Below, one piece after another: positions 1 to 11,447 of a DNA stretch of 64,000 nt (its first letter is position 1; every line of letters begins with the position of its first letter). The position numbers were made by a program, and so were the translations under genes. Source of the stretch: Valencia hispanica (taxonomy: Eukaryota > Chordata > Actinopteri > Cyprinodontiformes > Valenciidae); contig OY747712.1 in the NCBI GenBank assembly GCA_963556495.2, positions 25,584,235-25,648,234 of the forward strand, written 5' to 3'. Below the pieces are notes generated by a model. The model worked only from the letters and a program-made list of their open reading frames with translations, did no database searches and had not been told where the DNA came from.

Positions 1-1279
1 GTTTGTTTTGTCGATGTTCCTTTTTCGTGTTTTGTTTTGTTTTTCCCCCTCTCTTTGCCGTCCTATGGGTATGGAGGCAGACTTCAATGTCTTCCTGTGT
101 TTTCTTTGTTCCCCTTCCTCTCTTGTATTTTCAACTCACCCTCTCTCTTGACTTTTTGTTTCCTACCTCTCTTCTTCATCTTCCTTCTTTCTTCTCCTTA
201 ATTTTCTGTCTCCGTGTCCATAGCATCAGGAAATAAAAACCCCAACAATTCATAATAAAGATTTTTCACACATATATCAAGTGGAGGACTATAGCAAAAG
301 CTGTACTGCTCCGCTTGTGAAAGTAAATCTGTTGGGCTTCTACTTGGTACTCAGACACCAATGCTGAGCTCCAAACTGCCAAACAGGAGACGTTTTCAAA
401 AAAAAAGAAAAAAAAAAAAGAAAGTCATATTAAATCAGTTCTAACAACAGGTTACTAAACGTGCTGCTGTTGTTTAGCGCAACATCCGCTGATTTCCTCT
501 TTTTGAGCAAAGTAGGCGATAAACAAAGAAGAGCAGGAGAGAGACGGGACTTCTGACAGAAAAGCCGATCAGCTGATCATTGATTAGTTTCATGATTGAA
601 TGAGCAACAAGAGAGGGAGGTGAGAGAATGAGAGAAGAAAAGGCAGCTGCGCAGCGTAAAGACACAGAGTACTCCACCTTTGTGTCTTTTTTTTGTAGCT
701 GAAGTACGGGTAAAACCACTTTCCTTTTCACCTCAATACGGAATGCATAATATTTTCTCTGAATATGGGACGATTCTATTTTTTAAGAAACGGTTGGCAA
801 CCCTAATACATACATACATACACTCACATTAACATTTGTCAGTTCTCACAAAGTGAGAGAATAAAACACTATCATTAATGTTCCAGTCTGATTTGATGCA
901 CGGAATTTATTGTGTGGTTTTACTACCCATATTTGGTAAATAGATTATCACGGTGGAATAGTTAGTATAGCAGAGAACCTATCCCACTTTCATTAAGACC
1001 TATTACAAAGTTATTGAAATGTCATGTGATTAAATACGCTAAAGAGTGATTATGGAACAATCTGCGTCTTCCTTATCCAGTTAATAAACATATTACAGTA
1101 TGTAATCATATTCCGTCCGTTCGGGGAAAAAAAAGTTGCACTGACTGTTCTAATTTGTTACAAGCAGCATTGTCCGTCAGGAAAGTAACATAAAAATGTT
1201 TTGCTAGCCTACCTGCTGCGAAATTACACCATTTGTACAAGACAAGTAGAGCTATTTTATCCAGTGTAATTTATGACTT
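1..1279. other. No gene seen
   Basis: T-rich and AT-rich sequence, with a short (CATA)n run near 806-822. Open frames are short and lack recognisable domains. Confidence 0.4.
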
Positions 1280-1280
1280 A

Positions 1281-1355
1281 CCACTATCTTGTTTTTTCTT
1301 ATCCTTATCTTTCTTTTTCTTCTTTCTCTTCTGGCTTCCTGATGGATAATTTCGC
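1281..1355 (-). pseudogene. First exon remnant of a hAT/ZMYM1-like gene
   Basis: Reverse-strand ATG at 1355 opens MKRNYPSGSQKRKKKKKDKD and runs into a GTAAGT splice donor near 1280. This start (Lys-Arg, Ser-Gly, KRKKK) is the usual N-terminus of fish hAT-derived, ZMYM1-like proteins. GGGGCCCC-type sequence at 1440-1570 resembles the ends of such elements. No body exons follow in the window. Assignment is from memory of the family and is tentative. Confidence 0.4.
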
Positions 1356-2344
1356 TTCATTCTGACTCGCGAGGTTTTGTATTTTGCCGGCACCAGAGAT
1401 CACAAACCTGGCTGGCTGGCAGCTGTAAGTGACGACTGAGAGGGGCCCCCTTGAGGGGGATCCCGATAACAGTGTCCTTGCACTTTACTGCATTAACTAT
1501 CAAAGGGGCGCTCACAAAGTTTGTCGTTGCATTTTATTCTTAACCAGTCATTGTCTTGGGGCCCCAGGCAATTGCTTGGTTTGCTTGCCTTCTCGCGATA
1601 TCCCTGCCCACCAGCAGGACTTGACAGTACTGTGCCCCAAAAGTGTGGTGCTGTGCTGCATCTCGCCATGTTTAATTCCACTTCTTGTTTACTTCCGTAT
1701 ACTACTGCACCCAGGTTTTTCTATGTGCATGTAAGAAGTTCCTCTACTCAAAAGACCAATATTCCTTGCAAATAGAACATTCGCAGAACACAAATCAATG
1801 TTCCTTTTGATGGAGATATGCCGATACGCGTTTACATGACCAAATATTCGGGTTAGAAAAGGGGTACCCCAGGAGTAATATTCAGGTTTTTAAAAACTGG
1901 AACTTGAGCATATTTGAGTTTTTGCTTGTGTTTACATGGCCATGTGTAACCCGGTTATTGCTAATATTCCGGTTTTTAATGGGTTATTGGCAGAATGTAA
2001 ACGCAGCCATTGTTCAAGGACTTTAAAAGATTATTATAGATTTAAAAGGCATTATTTGAAAGATTATACAGTAATTGAAAAGTTTGCCCAGATGAAAGAT
2101 CTGCACTTTTTTTTCAAGAAGAACACTGGTGAGTGACCTTTGATTTGTAATTTCATGAAGGCTATAAAAAAGGTTTCATCGTTCAATTACATTACATAAA
2201 TGGTGTTTGTAGTGTGTAGATGTGTGCTACTTTATGTGGTTCATTTAACATTGAATCAATGTTAAATTAATCACATAAAATAGCAATCAATATCATTGAT
2301 TAAAGTCAGATTGTATGCATCACAGAATAATTAGTTGCTGCTAT

Positions 2345-2820
2345 TAGGTGTTGAGTTGTTGGGCCCTACCTAACTCATCATGCCAGGGATACTATTGCCT
2401 CTATCCCAGTCTCAAGTCTTTTGCAGCCTCTAAGAAGTTTTCCTTCAGAAATACCTTCTCTATCCACCTTTGAGTCAACTCTGAGTAGCTCTCAAGAACA
2501 TTATACTGTACCTCCATTACCATGTTTCACTGTTGGGATGGTGTGGAACATCCATGTTTAGTACTAGATTTGAAGTTGCACTATATGTTTTCCATTTTCA
2601 GATTATGAACTGAACAACGTTACATGGAATATTCCAATCGTTGGATATTGTTTTGTAACCTCACCCAGCTTTTATCTTCTCAACAGCTTTATCTCTGACC
2701 TGTCTGCTGTGTTCTTTGTTCTTCATGATACTGTTTGTTCACTAATATTCTCTACAAACCAATGAGACCTTCACACACCACCTGTAGACAAAATAGATTA
2801 AATTACATACAGACAGGCTC
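2345..2820 (-). mobile_element. Tc1-like transposon remnant
   Basis: Contains the blocks CCCAGTCTCAAGTCTTTTGC and CATGTTTCACTGTTGGGATG, whose reverse complements code parts of Tc1 transposase (DLRLG and KHGG-type segments). The same blocks recur at 23,310-23,560. The frame is broken by indels and both ends are eroded. Confidence 0.65.
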
Positions 2821-2877
2821 TATATATGAACTATGTGACTCCTAAAGTTTTTTGGTACTGTATGACTCCATTTTAAC

Positions 2878-3357
2878 TTAAAGGAGCATGGGGCAGAATC
2901 TAGGAATAAAACTCACGAGCGACACGGCCGGCGCTGCAAGTAACTGCAGCCACCCGCACGGGAGCGCGCACAAAAGCTTCACTAAAAAAACATACTTTTT
3001 CATGGTGACATACCTCTTTTTCTTAGTGCCACTTTTTTGTGGGCTGTGAGTCGTTTCCCAGTTGCAGAAGAATCCATTCTCACAATTGAATCAATGGAGG
3101 TCTGCGACCATTTTTCATCCTCTTTTAAAGCTGTCGAGAACGTAAACGCAGTGTCAATTGACGTCACACCGCCACAGCGTGGGAAATTCGGGCCCGAACT
3201 GCAGCACATTTTGCAGCACACAGCCAGTTTAAGAAAATGGAACGATATGTGGGTGGGCTCATTCTTTTTGGTTTATAACGCTTCATCACCCAACAGCATT
3301 AAAAAACTGGACATGGATGTTTATTTTATTTACTAATCCCCCCCAATGTTCCTTTAA
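2878..3357. mobile_element. TTAA-flanked MITE, family 1
   Basis: Starts TTAAAGGAGCATGGGG and ends with its near inverse CCCCAATGTTCCTTTAA. The TTAA at each end fits a 4-bp target duplication, as made by Kolobok or piggyBac transposases. GC-rich inner segment; no transposase. Confidence 0.65.
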
Positions 3358-3359
3358 AA

Positions 3360-3955
3360 TAAAAGATGAAAACACATACACAAACTACAATTTGTTTTTT
3401 ACTTATATCAGCTAATAAGTTGAAAAACGATGTATAATTGTCCTTTTATTTCTCGATTATGTGCAGCTTCAACAAAAAATCCAAATAAGACAAGAATCTC
3501 GATAAACTGAACTTTTAAAGAAAAGAAACTTTTTTCCCCCTTTTCAATGGTAATTATTGCAGTTTGGTCAAAGACACATGCTGTTTTTGTGTGTGTGTGT
3601 TTGTTTGTTTATTTCAAGATCGCCATTAGTCTTCACCAGAGTAAAGACTATTCTTCCTGGGGTCTGCCTTTTGAAAAAAACCGCACAGTGTTACAAAACA
3701 TTTAAGTAATGAAAATTAATAAAAACAAAAGAAATAAAACTAAAATAAAAAAAACAACAAACAAACAATTTATTAATTTATTGGTTATTTATAGCCGGTT
3801 GCAGTAGATAAATTAGTTATTTAATATAATTTAATTATGTAACACGGACTTCTTCAGATTAGCTATAAAACTGCTATGTTTATCAATTATTAATTCATAT
3901 TATTTCTGGAGGCCGCATGTTCCAGTTTGAGCTAGCTCAAACATTAGTGCATTAG
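3360..3955. other. AT-rich, no gene seen
   Basis: A short TG run near 3586-3602 and A-rich tracts. No open frame of note. Confidence 0.4.
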
Positions 3956-3959
3956 TTCT

Positions 3960-4224
3960 TTGTAAAGGTAAGGTAAGAGGCTCTTATTGTGTTAAAATCA
4001 TGTCTCTTACAAGTAGGTAGTAGCTGTGTGAACAAGCTAAAAGATTTATGTCCAAATTGTATGTAAAGACAGAACCAGACTACATGTCATTGACCTTCAC
4101 CTATGACAGACTTTGATGCATCAAGTTATTATTGGTTCTTAAAAGACAACCAAGAGCCAACCTAGCAGCTCTGTTTTGATCTATCTGAAATTTATCAAGG
4201 TCCTTTTTAACTGCACTCAACCAA
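3960..4224 (-). mobile_element. LINE C-terminal fragment, decayed
   Basis: Minus strand reads LDKFQIDQNRAARLALG, the conserved C-terminal reverse transcriptase block with QNRAAR, followed by LMHQSLS and VKVND with stop codons where Trp would be expected. It is cut on its 5' side by the MITE at 4225-4606. Confidence 0.55.
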
Positions 4225-4606
4225 ACAACTGGGGTCTAATTTATAAAGCTTGCTTACGCACAAAACATGGTCTGACAACTGCTTAAGTCCCTTTCTATGC
4301 AAAGTTTATGATTTATAGAAAAACAAACGTGATGGAAAAATGTACACAACTTTAAGCACGCTATGACCTTGGTTACACATATTTTGGACACGGAAGACAC
4401 TTTCAGCGTAGCTGGTGAGATGGCAAAATTGTGAATTAAAGCCACATTTTCAGACTTGCAGAGCTTCACACACATGAACACACAACCAACAGTCAGCCCC
4501 CACCCCTGTCACTGAACTGAGAATTAAAATGAGAATGAGAATCAGAGTTTAAGTACGGTTTTACTAAGGATTATATGAAAAGTTTTATAAATGAGACCCC
4601 TGTTGT
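4225..4606. mobile_element. MITE with GGGGTCT inverted ends
   Basis: Left end ACAACTGGGGTCTAATTTAT, right end (reverse complement) ACAACAGGGGTCTCATTTAT, continuing TAAA on both. About 380 bp with no transposase, inserted in a LINE fragment. Confidence 0.65.
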
Positions 4607-4609
4607 ATT

Positions 4610-5044
4610 AACAGGTAAAACTGTGTTTTGTTTAGTTAAAACTTATTTAAATCTTCAGCTGTTTTTAGGCTTTGCCTGGATGATTTGGAACTTTGACCTA
4701 TTTTTGTGAAACCTGCACTGAGAACCTTAGTGAGTGAGCTGTCTCACAAGGTCATCTGTTGTTCTACACAGCAATGCTACTGTCTGCTTGGATGAACGTG
4801 AAATGTGAACCTTGCTCTATGGAAAAGGATTTGACCACTTCCTCCCTGGAGCCTGACTGTATTTATTACATGAAAAATAAGAGATATGTTGTATTTAGCT
4901 CCTGGAGCATCAACATGACATCAAAAATATGTACTAAAAAGAGATCCAAATGTTTAAAAAAAAACATGCATCAAAGAAGTCAGTTAAAGCTTTCATGGAA
5001 CATTATTTTTCTGTCATAACTCTAGTCAACTCTAATACAAAAGG
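4610..5044. other. No gene seen
   Basis: Unassigned AT-rich sequence between the MITE and the start of desmoglein-like sequence. An 86-codon open frame at 4759-5019 shows no domain I recognise. Confidence 0.35.
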
Positions 5045-5221
5045 ATTTTCATGTGTTAAAGCAGTCTGTTTTTGAATAAAGTCGAAGACCAAATACTCAA
5101 AAGTTTTACCCTTTTATTATTCCTTAAATCTCTTTCTGCTATAATGCATTTTACTCAAGTATATACATGTGTGACCTCGGTGGATAAACAAAAACGGTAG
5201 TAATTTATGTGCTTGACTCAA

Positions 5222-5630
5222 TATTCCTCTCCGTCACTGAGACTTTTTTATGCTGCGGAACAACCCTCTGGGTTCCTTGGAACCTGGGTGTGGTTGTTAG
5301 TGCAAAGTCTTCTTTAAATCCTGCAGAACCATGGGAGACTGCAGAAAATGACTTCACCTGAACTCCTTAACCTCCCACATTAAAGCCTGCCTCCAAAGAT
5401 CTCTGGGGGATATGACCAGAGCTCTGCATGTAATGCGTAGCACGGTTTCCACATGCAGTCCTATTCTCAATAGTAAAACTTGATTGGATTCAGATACTGT
5501 TCCCTGTGCGAAGCCCTGTGGTACCTGCCCAGACCACTGTCTCCTGGACTTTAGGAAAGGTTGCAGAACCCTGGGAGCTCTCAGTAATTCGCTTTTCTTG
5601 GATGATAGTAGAAGACCCAGATGCCTCAAG
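5222..5630 (-). pseudogene. Copy of desmoglein last exon, internally deleted
   Basis: Matches the parent last exon at 24,945-25,264 and 25,496-25,590, with about 230 bp of the parent missing between. The segment coding [10 protein letters not shown] is recognisable, then the frame shifts. The rest of the exon, including the catenin-binding segment, is replaced by LINE sequence. Confidence 0.8.
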
Positions 5631-5639
5631 GTGGCATTA

Positions 5640-6300
5640 TGTTGGAGTAGCTCTGTTACTTTCGTTCTGTTTGTTTTGCTTTTTAAAAACTTTTATTCCT
5701 CCATTTCTGGCAGAAACATTTTTTGGACAACTGATCTCTCTGTTTTTAAATGCTGTGCAGCTAGAGGGATTTTTGCTGATACTTTTTTAAAATACTTTTG
5801 GACATTTGTTATGATAACCATGGCAACAACGTGGTTTACAACTGGGAGCAGCTGATTAACAATACAAAAGCTCAAATAATACCTCAACTGCAGCCAAAAA
5901 TCCCTGATGACTTGAAAAGCAGACGCCATGGATACAGATCAGGAGCAAAGCAGGGGGGAGAAAAGGAGGAAGTTCACACAATCTCCATTAATCATACTGG
6001 GAAATGTCAGATCGGTGGCAAACAGGTTTGATGCTGAGGACCCTCTGGAGATTAGTATGCAAAAAAGGATTCTTCATAAAATGAACATTATGGAGAACTC
6101 TGAGCATCTTCTACATCAGACTGTCATATAACTACAGAGCATCTTCAATCAGAGGCTTCTTCAGATCTGCAGAGCGCTACAGGATATCATCCCTCCCCAT
6201 GGCCATCAGCATCTACAACAAATCTTTAAAGAAACTTGGATAATGAGTCACAACACTTAATTTCCTTTAGGATCAATAAAGTAATTTTGAATGGAATTTG
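5640..6300 (+). mobile_element. Internally deleted non-LTR retrotransposon
   Basis: The first part encodes the N-terminal start of a LINE ORF (YNWEQLI, IPDDLKSRRHGYRSG, then IILGNVRSVANRFD, the usual entry to the endonuclease). It jumps straight to a LINE C-terminal end (FFRSAERY...MAISIYNKSLKKLG, stop near 6243) and a 3' tail GGATCAATAAAGT followed by a TTGAAT-like repeat. The central endonuclease and reverse transcriptase are missing. It sits where the copied desmoglein last exon should continue into its intron. Confidence 0.6.
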
Positions 6301-7740
6301 ATTTGTTTGAATCGAGTTGAGTTCTGCAAACAAATGAGAATAAGTGAGATAATTTAGACAGCCAATTAAAATTCAGTTTTGCAGTATTCCATAAGGAAAA
6401 CTAATGATGAAAAAACATGATTGATTGACATGTCATCATGTCCTTAGTCTTTAAGGAACAGGCCATAACCAAGTCTAAAGTATATAAGGTAAAAAGCCAA
6501 GGCAAGTCTCAATCCTTTCAGACAAAAATCCAAGTCAAATTCCAAGTTTTAGTTGCACAAATCTAAGTAACATATCAAGTCTTTGAGGTGCAAATCCAAG
6601 TTAGGTTGACAGTACTTTAAGGTGTTATCATTTTACTTAAAGCTAAATTCATGAACATTTAATTTAAAAAATATTCAGAACATAAATATTCTAAGGACAT
6701 TAAAAGAATCGAACCAGATTATATTTTAAATGAGAACAACAGTTTAACAGAGTAGAAATACAGTAATATCAGTTAATTTGTTTTTTCCAAATGCATCGAA
6801 CAGGAAGTGCTTTAATCTGTGATTACCTCTTAATCCCTGCACATAAATTGCTCTCTCCTTCACAATGTTGGCTTTCCATTACATTGAGCTGTTTTTTCTG
6901 CTTACTTTGAGTTGGAGATGTTGCAAAATTATTTGGAAACTATCTTCTGCATTTAGCAGTATTCTTGTCAAGTCTAATTAGCAAAAATGTTTCAAGAGAA
7001 GAGATAAATGGCACAATAAAGAGTGAGGCATGAAGTAATGAATGAGAATGAACACTTAATGTTTTTAATAAAATGAATTGCTTCTATTTTAGGTGACCTG
7101 AAGTGTATTTGTAAAAAAACTATCTAATGCTAACATAAAAACAATAAGACGATAAGACGAACATGATTAAAATAAGAACTAAGATAAGTCCATTTAGATC
7201 TGAAATTACCCAAAGTGATTTAATACAGAGTTCAGTTTAAGATATATCTGTGTAATTATCATGGTGTTGCCATACCAACAAGAACAGATGATAATTAACC
7301 ATTATTTGTCCACTTTTTAATAACAGTCTCTGGATAATAATTTAAGAATATGTATCTCCATACCAGCGGTGGGTTCTGTAGGTTACTTATTGTAAATGCT
7401 AGTTAAATGGTAGCAATTACATAAAAAAAGACAAAACTGGAAACTTCTATTTTGTTTCCTGGCATTTTGTTGAAAACAATAACAGAAAGCCAATGTGTAT
7501 CTAATCTTACCATGGTTTAATAATTTAATCAATTTATATACACCAACAGCCTTACTTTTACTTTATTTAAACTTTACCTTAGATAAAGAGTCTTCGTGCA
7601 AATCAAGCTCCAGATCTTGAGCTGTTGTCAAGTCTAAAGTCTATGTTTGTGCTAATCAAGTTTGACTTGAGTCTAAATCACAGGCATGATTTCCCACATT
7701 TAATTCACTCTTAGTCAGATAATACTGTAAAGAAACTTAC

Positions 7741-8061
7741 AACTGAATACTGTTGCCCCAGATAATGGTCTGGCAGGGCCATTCATTCGAAGGCTGTCAA
7801 TCTGGATTTGGAGAAGCTCATATCTTGCCTCATTATAATCCATGCGCTCATAAAAAACCACCTGATCTTGGCATGCGGAGTAATTGTAGTTGAGCTTGTT
7901 GTGTATGTGCATCCCATTTCTGTCAAGGTTCCTCCTCCACCCATTGCAGCCCCCAGGTTAACCAAATTATCAAGGTATGTCTGTCCCCCACTGGCATTGC
8001 TGTCCGTTATATTTAATGTTCCACCATCTACATGCACTGGGACTTGATGAAGAGGAAATTC
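7741..8061 (-). pseudogene. Copy of desmoglein exon 13
   Basis: Aligns by eye over its whole length with parent exon 26774-26457: VDGGTLNITD, SGGQTYLDNLV, AAMGGG, DMSFSKSRLTAF. An extra G run and further indels move the frame in the middle, the frame is restored before DMSFSK, and TGA follows TAFE where the parent has Asp-Glu. This is direct evidence of decay. Confidence 0.85.
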
Positions 8062-8148
8062 CTGTGAATTATAAACAAAAGTTCTGTCAATGATAAAGCC
8101 TTTTTCTGCAAGCCAAAATTTCTTGCCATTGCATGAAATATATTCGCA

Positions 8149-8274
8149 CCTTGTCTTCTCACTGTCCCTCAGTGTGATACGAGATGATATGTTCTCTCGG
8201 TTAAAGTTCTTTTAAGGGAATAGGCTTATTATCTCTCGCTGCACTTTAACAGAGGAGAAGAAGAAAGGGAACCA
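8149..8274 (-). pseudogene. Copy of desmoglein exon 12
   Basis: Matches parent exon 26987-26866, including both splice borders (AG before GTTCCC-like start, GGTGCG-type donor). A few substitutions and short indels are visible, for instance a TTTTAAGGG stretch in place of parental coding sequence. Confidence 0.75.
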
Positions 8275-8586
8275 CTAAAAATAAATCAAGAACAATGTTT
8301 TAACAGAGATCATAGTTAGTAAACAATTTTCTTTTACAAAGTTACTTCCTTTCTTCAGCAAACAAATTCAACTCATCAGAAATACAGCTAATTATTGATT
8401 CATAGTTGTGTAATGCAGGCAGACGTTATGCGTCGCTTCATAAGCCAGCTAAGACCCACCCTGTTTTGATTTAATCTGTCTATACATGCAACAACTTGTT
8501 CTATTAAGCAACCTTGTGATGAAAAAATTATGATTCTCATCAAAATTCCCAACCTGAAAATGTAAAAAAACACAAGGTCTTTACTC

Positions 8587-8637
8587 ACAGAGAAGGAGCA
8601 ACAGTCCCAGCAGCATGAGCAAGATACCGGCAGCTCA
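8587..8637 (-). pseudogene. Fragment of desmoglein exon 11 (membrane span)
   Basis: About 50 bp next to the donor site match the parent at 27,266-27,318, coding the AGILLMLLGLLLL membrane segment. The match stops abruptly at 8637, where LINE sequence begins. Confidence 0.75.
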
Positions 8638-9003
8638 AAATTTTACTGTTTAGATGCTCACTGACTTGATTAGCAACAATTTTCTCAAGGACTTTGGATA
8701 AGAAAGGAAGGTTAGATATAGGTCTGTAATTCACTAAGTCATCTTGATCAAGGGAAGGTTTCTTGAGTAAAGGTTTAATTACAGCTATTTTAAATTCCTG
8801 TGGTACGTATCTGTTTACTAAGGATAGATTCATCATATCCAAAATGGGGCCAGGAACCAAATTGAACACTTCTTTAAATAATTTGGTTGGATTTGGGTCC
8901 AACATACAAGTTGAAGGTTTAGATGAGGCTAATATTTTTGATAATTCCGAAAGCTCGACTGAATCAAAACAGCCTAAGCTACCGTAAAAAAAGGCAGATT
9001 CCA
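8638..9003 (-). mobile_element. L2-like LINE reverse transcriptase fragment
   Basis: Minus-strand open frame with reverse transcriptase block 2 signature NYRPISNLPFLSKVLEKIVA preceded by a typical IAVIKPLLKKP block. Only about 120 residues remain, without the YADD catalytic block. It bridges exon 11 and the intron before exon 2 in the desmoglein copy, so it marks the deletion that removed the cadherin repeats. Confidence 0.75.
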
Positions 9004-9221
9004 ATAATATATATATATGTATTAAAAATAATGAACTCTTAATATGAAATTTCTACCTAAAGTTAAAAACAATAGGCCCAGTTCAACTGGATTTTAAACA
9101 TTTATAGTTGTGAAGAGACCAATCAGTAAATGTTTACTTGTGTGTTGACTTGAAAGTGAGGCATGTAGATGAGCATTTTTCAACATGATTTTGCAGAGGA
9201 AAAGAGCAAATAAGTTCCCAC

Positions 9222-9341
9222 CTTAGAAATAAATTCATAGGAGGTGTAGTTCAATCCCTCCGTAAGGTTTCTGGGTACAAGACACATTCTTTTCTGCCTC
9301 CTCAGCACTCCCCCATGTCCTTCTACTGTCCCGGTAACACG
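9222..9341 (-). pseudogene. Copy of desmoglein exon 2 (propeptide/furin exon)
   Basis: Forty open codons with good splice borders, matching the parent exon 33959-33837: TVEGHGGVLRRQKR then PRNLTEGLNYTSYE. The residues after the furin site are MC instead of EW, so the conserved Trp that swaps between partner cadherins is lost. Confidence 0.8.
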
Positions 9342-10499
9342 CTTCAGGAGAACAAAAGCAAATCAATTGCATAATTACAAGCAATCCACATGTAATGAAT
9401 ACAAAGTCAGAAAAAAGTCATCTGCTGATGCTGTTTTAAATACAATTGTGAACATAAAGCACTGGGAAAAAAGTAGGACAGAACTGCAAATTCATTCCAT
9501 TCCAGTGTCTATCTATTTTCAACACAATAACACATCATTCTACTTTAATAGTACTGATTGCGTGATGCTTTAACACAAAATAGAATGCCAAAATACAAGA
9601 CAATTGGGATTCAGAATTAGGGTTATTCCACAAATCATTAACTATGAAACTCTTCCTAAATAGTTAGACAAGAGAAATTGAAGCTTTCCCAGTAAACTAA
9701 TGACAAGATAGCCTACTGTTATGGATTTTTTTCAAGATTTAAAACCGTCTCCTGTATATTTCTTTTTATTTAACCAAGACATACTGGAAGCACAAATAAT
9801 TGGATCAAACATCCCAATTTACAGAAAGCAGCTCTCTGAATTTTTTCTCAAACAGCTGAATGGTTAGAAAGCTGAATAAATGAATGAATAAATAAATAAA
9901 AAATAAATAAGAGCGAATTGTTTGTTCTGTTGTAAGCCTTTTAAAAATCTAGTGTCCTCCGCCATTTCACAATGGTAACTGTTTCCAACGGTAATTCCAA
10001 TTACATTTCATGATATATTTCTACTGTAAAACAATGACTGCTTGACAAAACCTCTACTCATTTAAAATGATCATTTACGTAATTAATTTGTTGAAATATG
10101 ACACCTAATCAAACTTAGCGCAGTTCTAGGTTTTCAACACTCAGTTGGTTACGCACGATCTGGGAATAAACAGAAAAATAAATTGTTCTCCCTTTCAAAA
10201 AGACAGGAAAAGGAAAAGTGATATTCTTTCTGAACACACTTTGCATTAAACTGGAGCGTTCACTGTTTACATGCGGATACCCTTCACCGTGAGAAAAGCC
10301 ACACCTGGCAAAAAACCAGCTTTCTGTTGGTTTATTTAAACATATTTATTTACCTTTTTTAAATAGCTCAATGCCGTTACTCACTGTGAGGGAGAATGTG
10401 TTTATGTGTCCATGAGACTGTGAGTTTATCTCTGTCATTGATTAGAAACCATAAACAAGACAACATAAACATCCTGGTTATCACAACCAATAGTAAAGA

Positions 10500-11200
10500 T
10501 TGGTATGAGGATATCCATCCAGCCATTATCTGTACCGGTCCATCCTATGTAGGATAGCGGGGGACTGGTGCCTATCTCCAGGAGTTACGGGGCGAAAGGC
10601 GGAGTACACCCTGGACAGGTCGCAAGTCCAACTCAAGGTATGACGATAACTGCCTTCTTGTTCTGAGCCAGACAACCTGGAGAGATTGAATAGGAAATCA
10701 ATTGCTTTTAGAGGTCACACACTGGAATATAGCAATTCCTCCTAAATAGTGTGACATAACATTTTCCACAAAATAAATGGTTTGCTTTTGCATGGCACTT
10801 TTTCAGTCAGAGGACCACAAAGCTCTTTACACTACATTCAGTCATTCACCAATTCACGCACACATTCACACGCTGGTTGTGGTGGTGAGCTACATTGTAG
10901 CCACAGCTGCCCAGGGGGACACTGACAGAAGTGAGGCTGCTGAACACAGGCGCCTCCAGGCCCTATGACCACCACCAGTAGGCAAGGCGGGTGAAGTGTC
11001 TTGCCCAAGGACACAACCGAAACAGATTGTGCGGGGGTTCAAACTGGCAACCCACCGGTTACTGGGCACATTCCTGCCACCTGAGCCACAGTCACCCACA
11101 TATGGCCCACATACACGGTCGCCCAAATATTGCATGTTCTTTGGGTCGCAGGAGTGAGATTCATACCCGTGTCATCTATCTTAGGGTTAAAGGAGATGGG
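10500..11200. repeat. Dispersed fish repeats
   Basis: 10,520-10,640 matches 50,515-50,630 and 50,790-50,890 (core: ACACCCTGGACAGGTCGC-type). 10,780-11,110 has the arrangement of another interspersed fish repeat (CAAAGCTCTTTACACTACAT, CTTGCCCAAGGACACAACCG). No gene is seen. Confidence 0.5.
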
Positions 11201-11447
11201 ACACTATACAGAGAACTGTATAATTGTCTATTTAGAGTTTTTGAATAGGGGTAGCCTACACACTCATCCAAAGTGGAATTATTTTTGTACTTTATTGATA
11301 ATTAATATACTACATTGCAGTTTTTCCTGAATTGCTAAAACACAATTCTTGAAATGTGCACCCGTTTACTCAAAATTTTAAACACAAATCCAAAAATTGT
11401 AACATTCACCCAACCCCAGGCTTTTCCGTCAAAATTAAACTTTAACC

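Larger units (their letters stand above)
5045..10400 (-). pseudogene. Truncated, degenerate duplicate of the desmoglein gene
   Basis: Sequence colinear with 24,790-35,270 but compressed to 5.4 kb. It contains 3' UTR-like sequence (5045-5220), part of the last exon (5222-5630), the exon 13 copy (7741-8061), the exon 12 copy (8149-8274), the start of the exon 11 copy (8587-8637), the exon 2 copy (9222-9341) and a vestige of exon 1 with its donor (about 10375-10400). Intron sequence also matches. Exons 3-10 and most of 11, which encode the cadherin repeats, are absent; LINE sequence sits at that junction. Frameshifts in the exon 13 and 14 copies, an in-frame stop near the end of exon 13, and loss of the start exon argue against a working gene. 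It lies about 20 kb from its parent in the same orientation. Confidence 0.85.

Noticed and set aside
474..731. 85-codon minus-strand open frame
   Set aside because: Low-complexity composition and no recognisable family or splice context.
2878..3357. 99-codon frame as a host gene
   Set aside because: It lies within a TTAA-bounded MITE and has no family match I recognise.
7715..8047. Independent gene at the exon 13 copy
   Set aside because: The sequence is a frameshifted duplicate of the desmoglein exon at 26,457-26,774, not a new protein.
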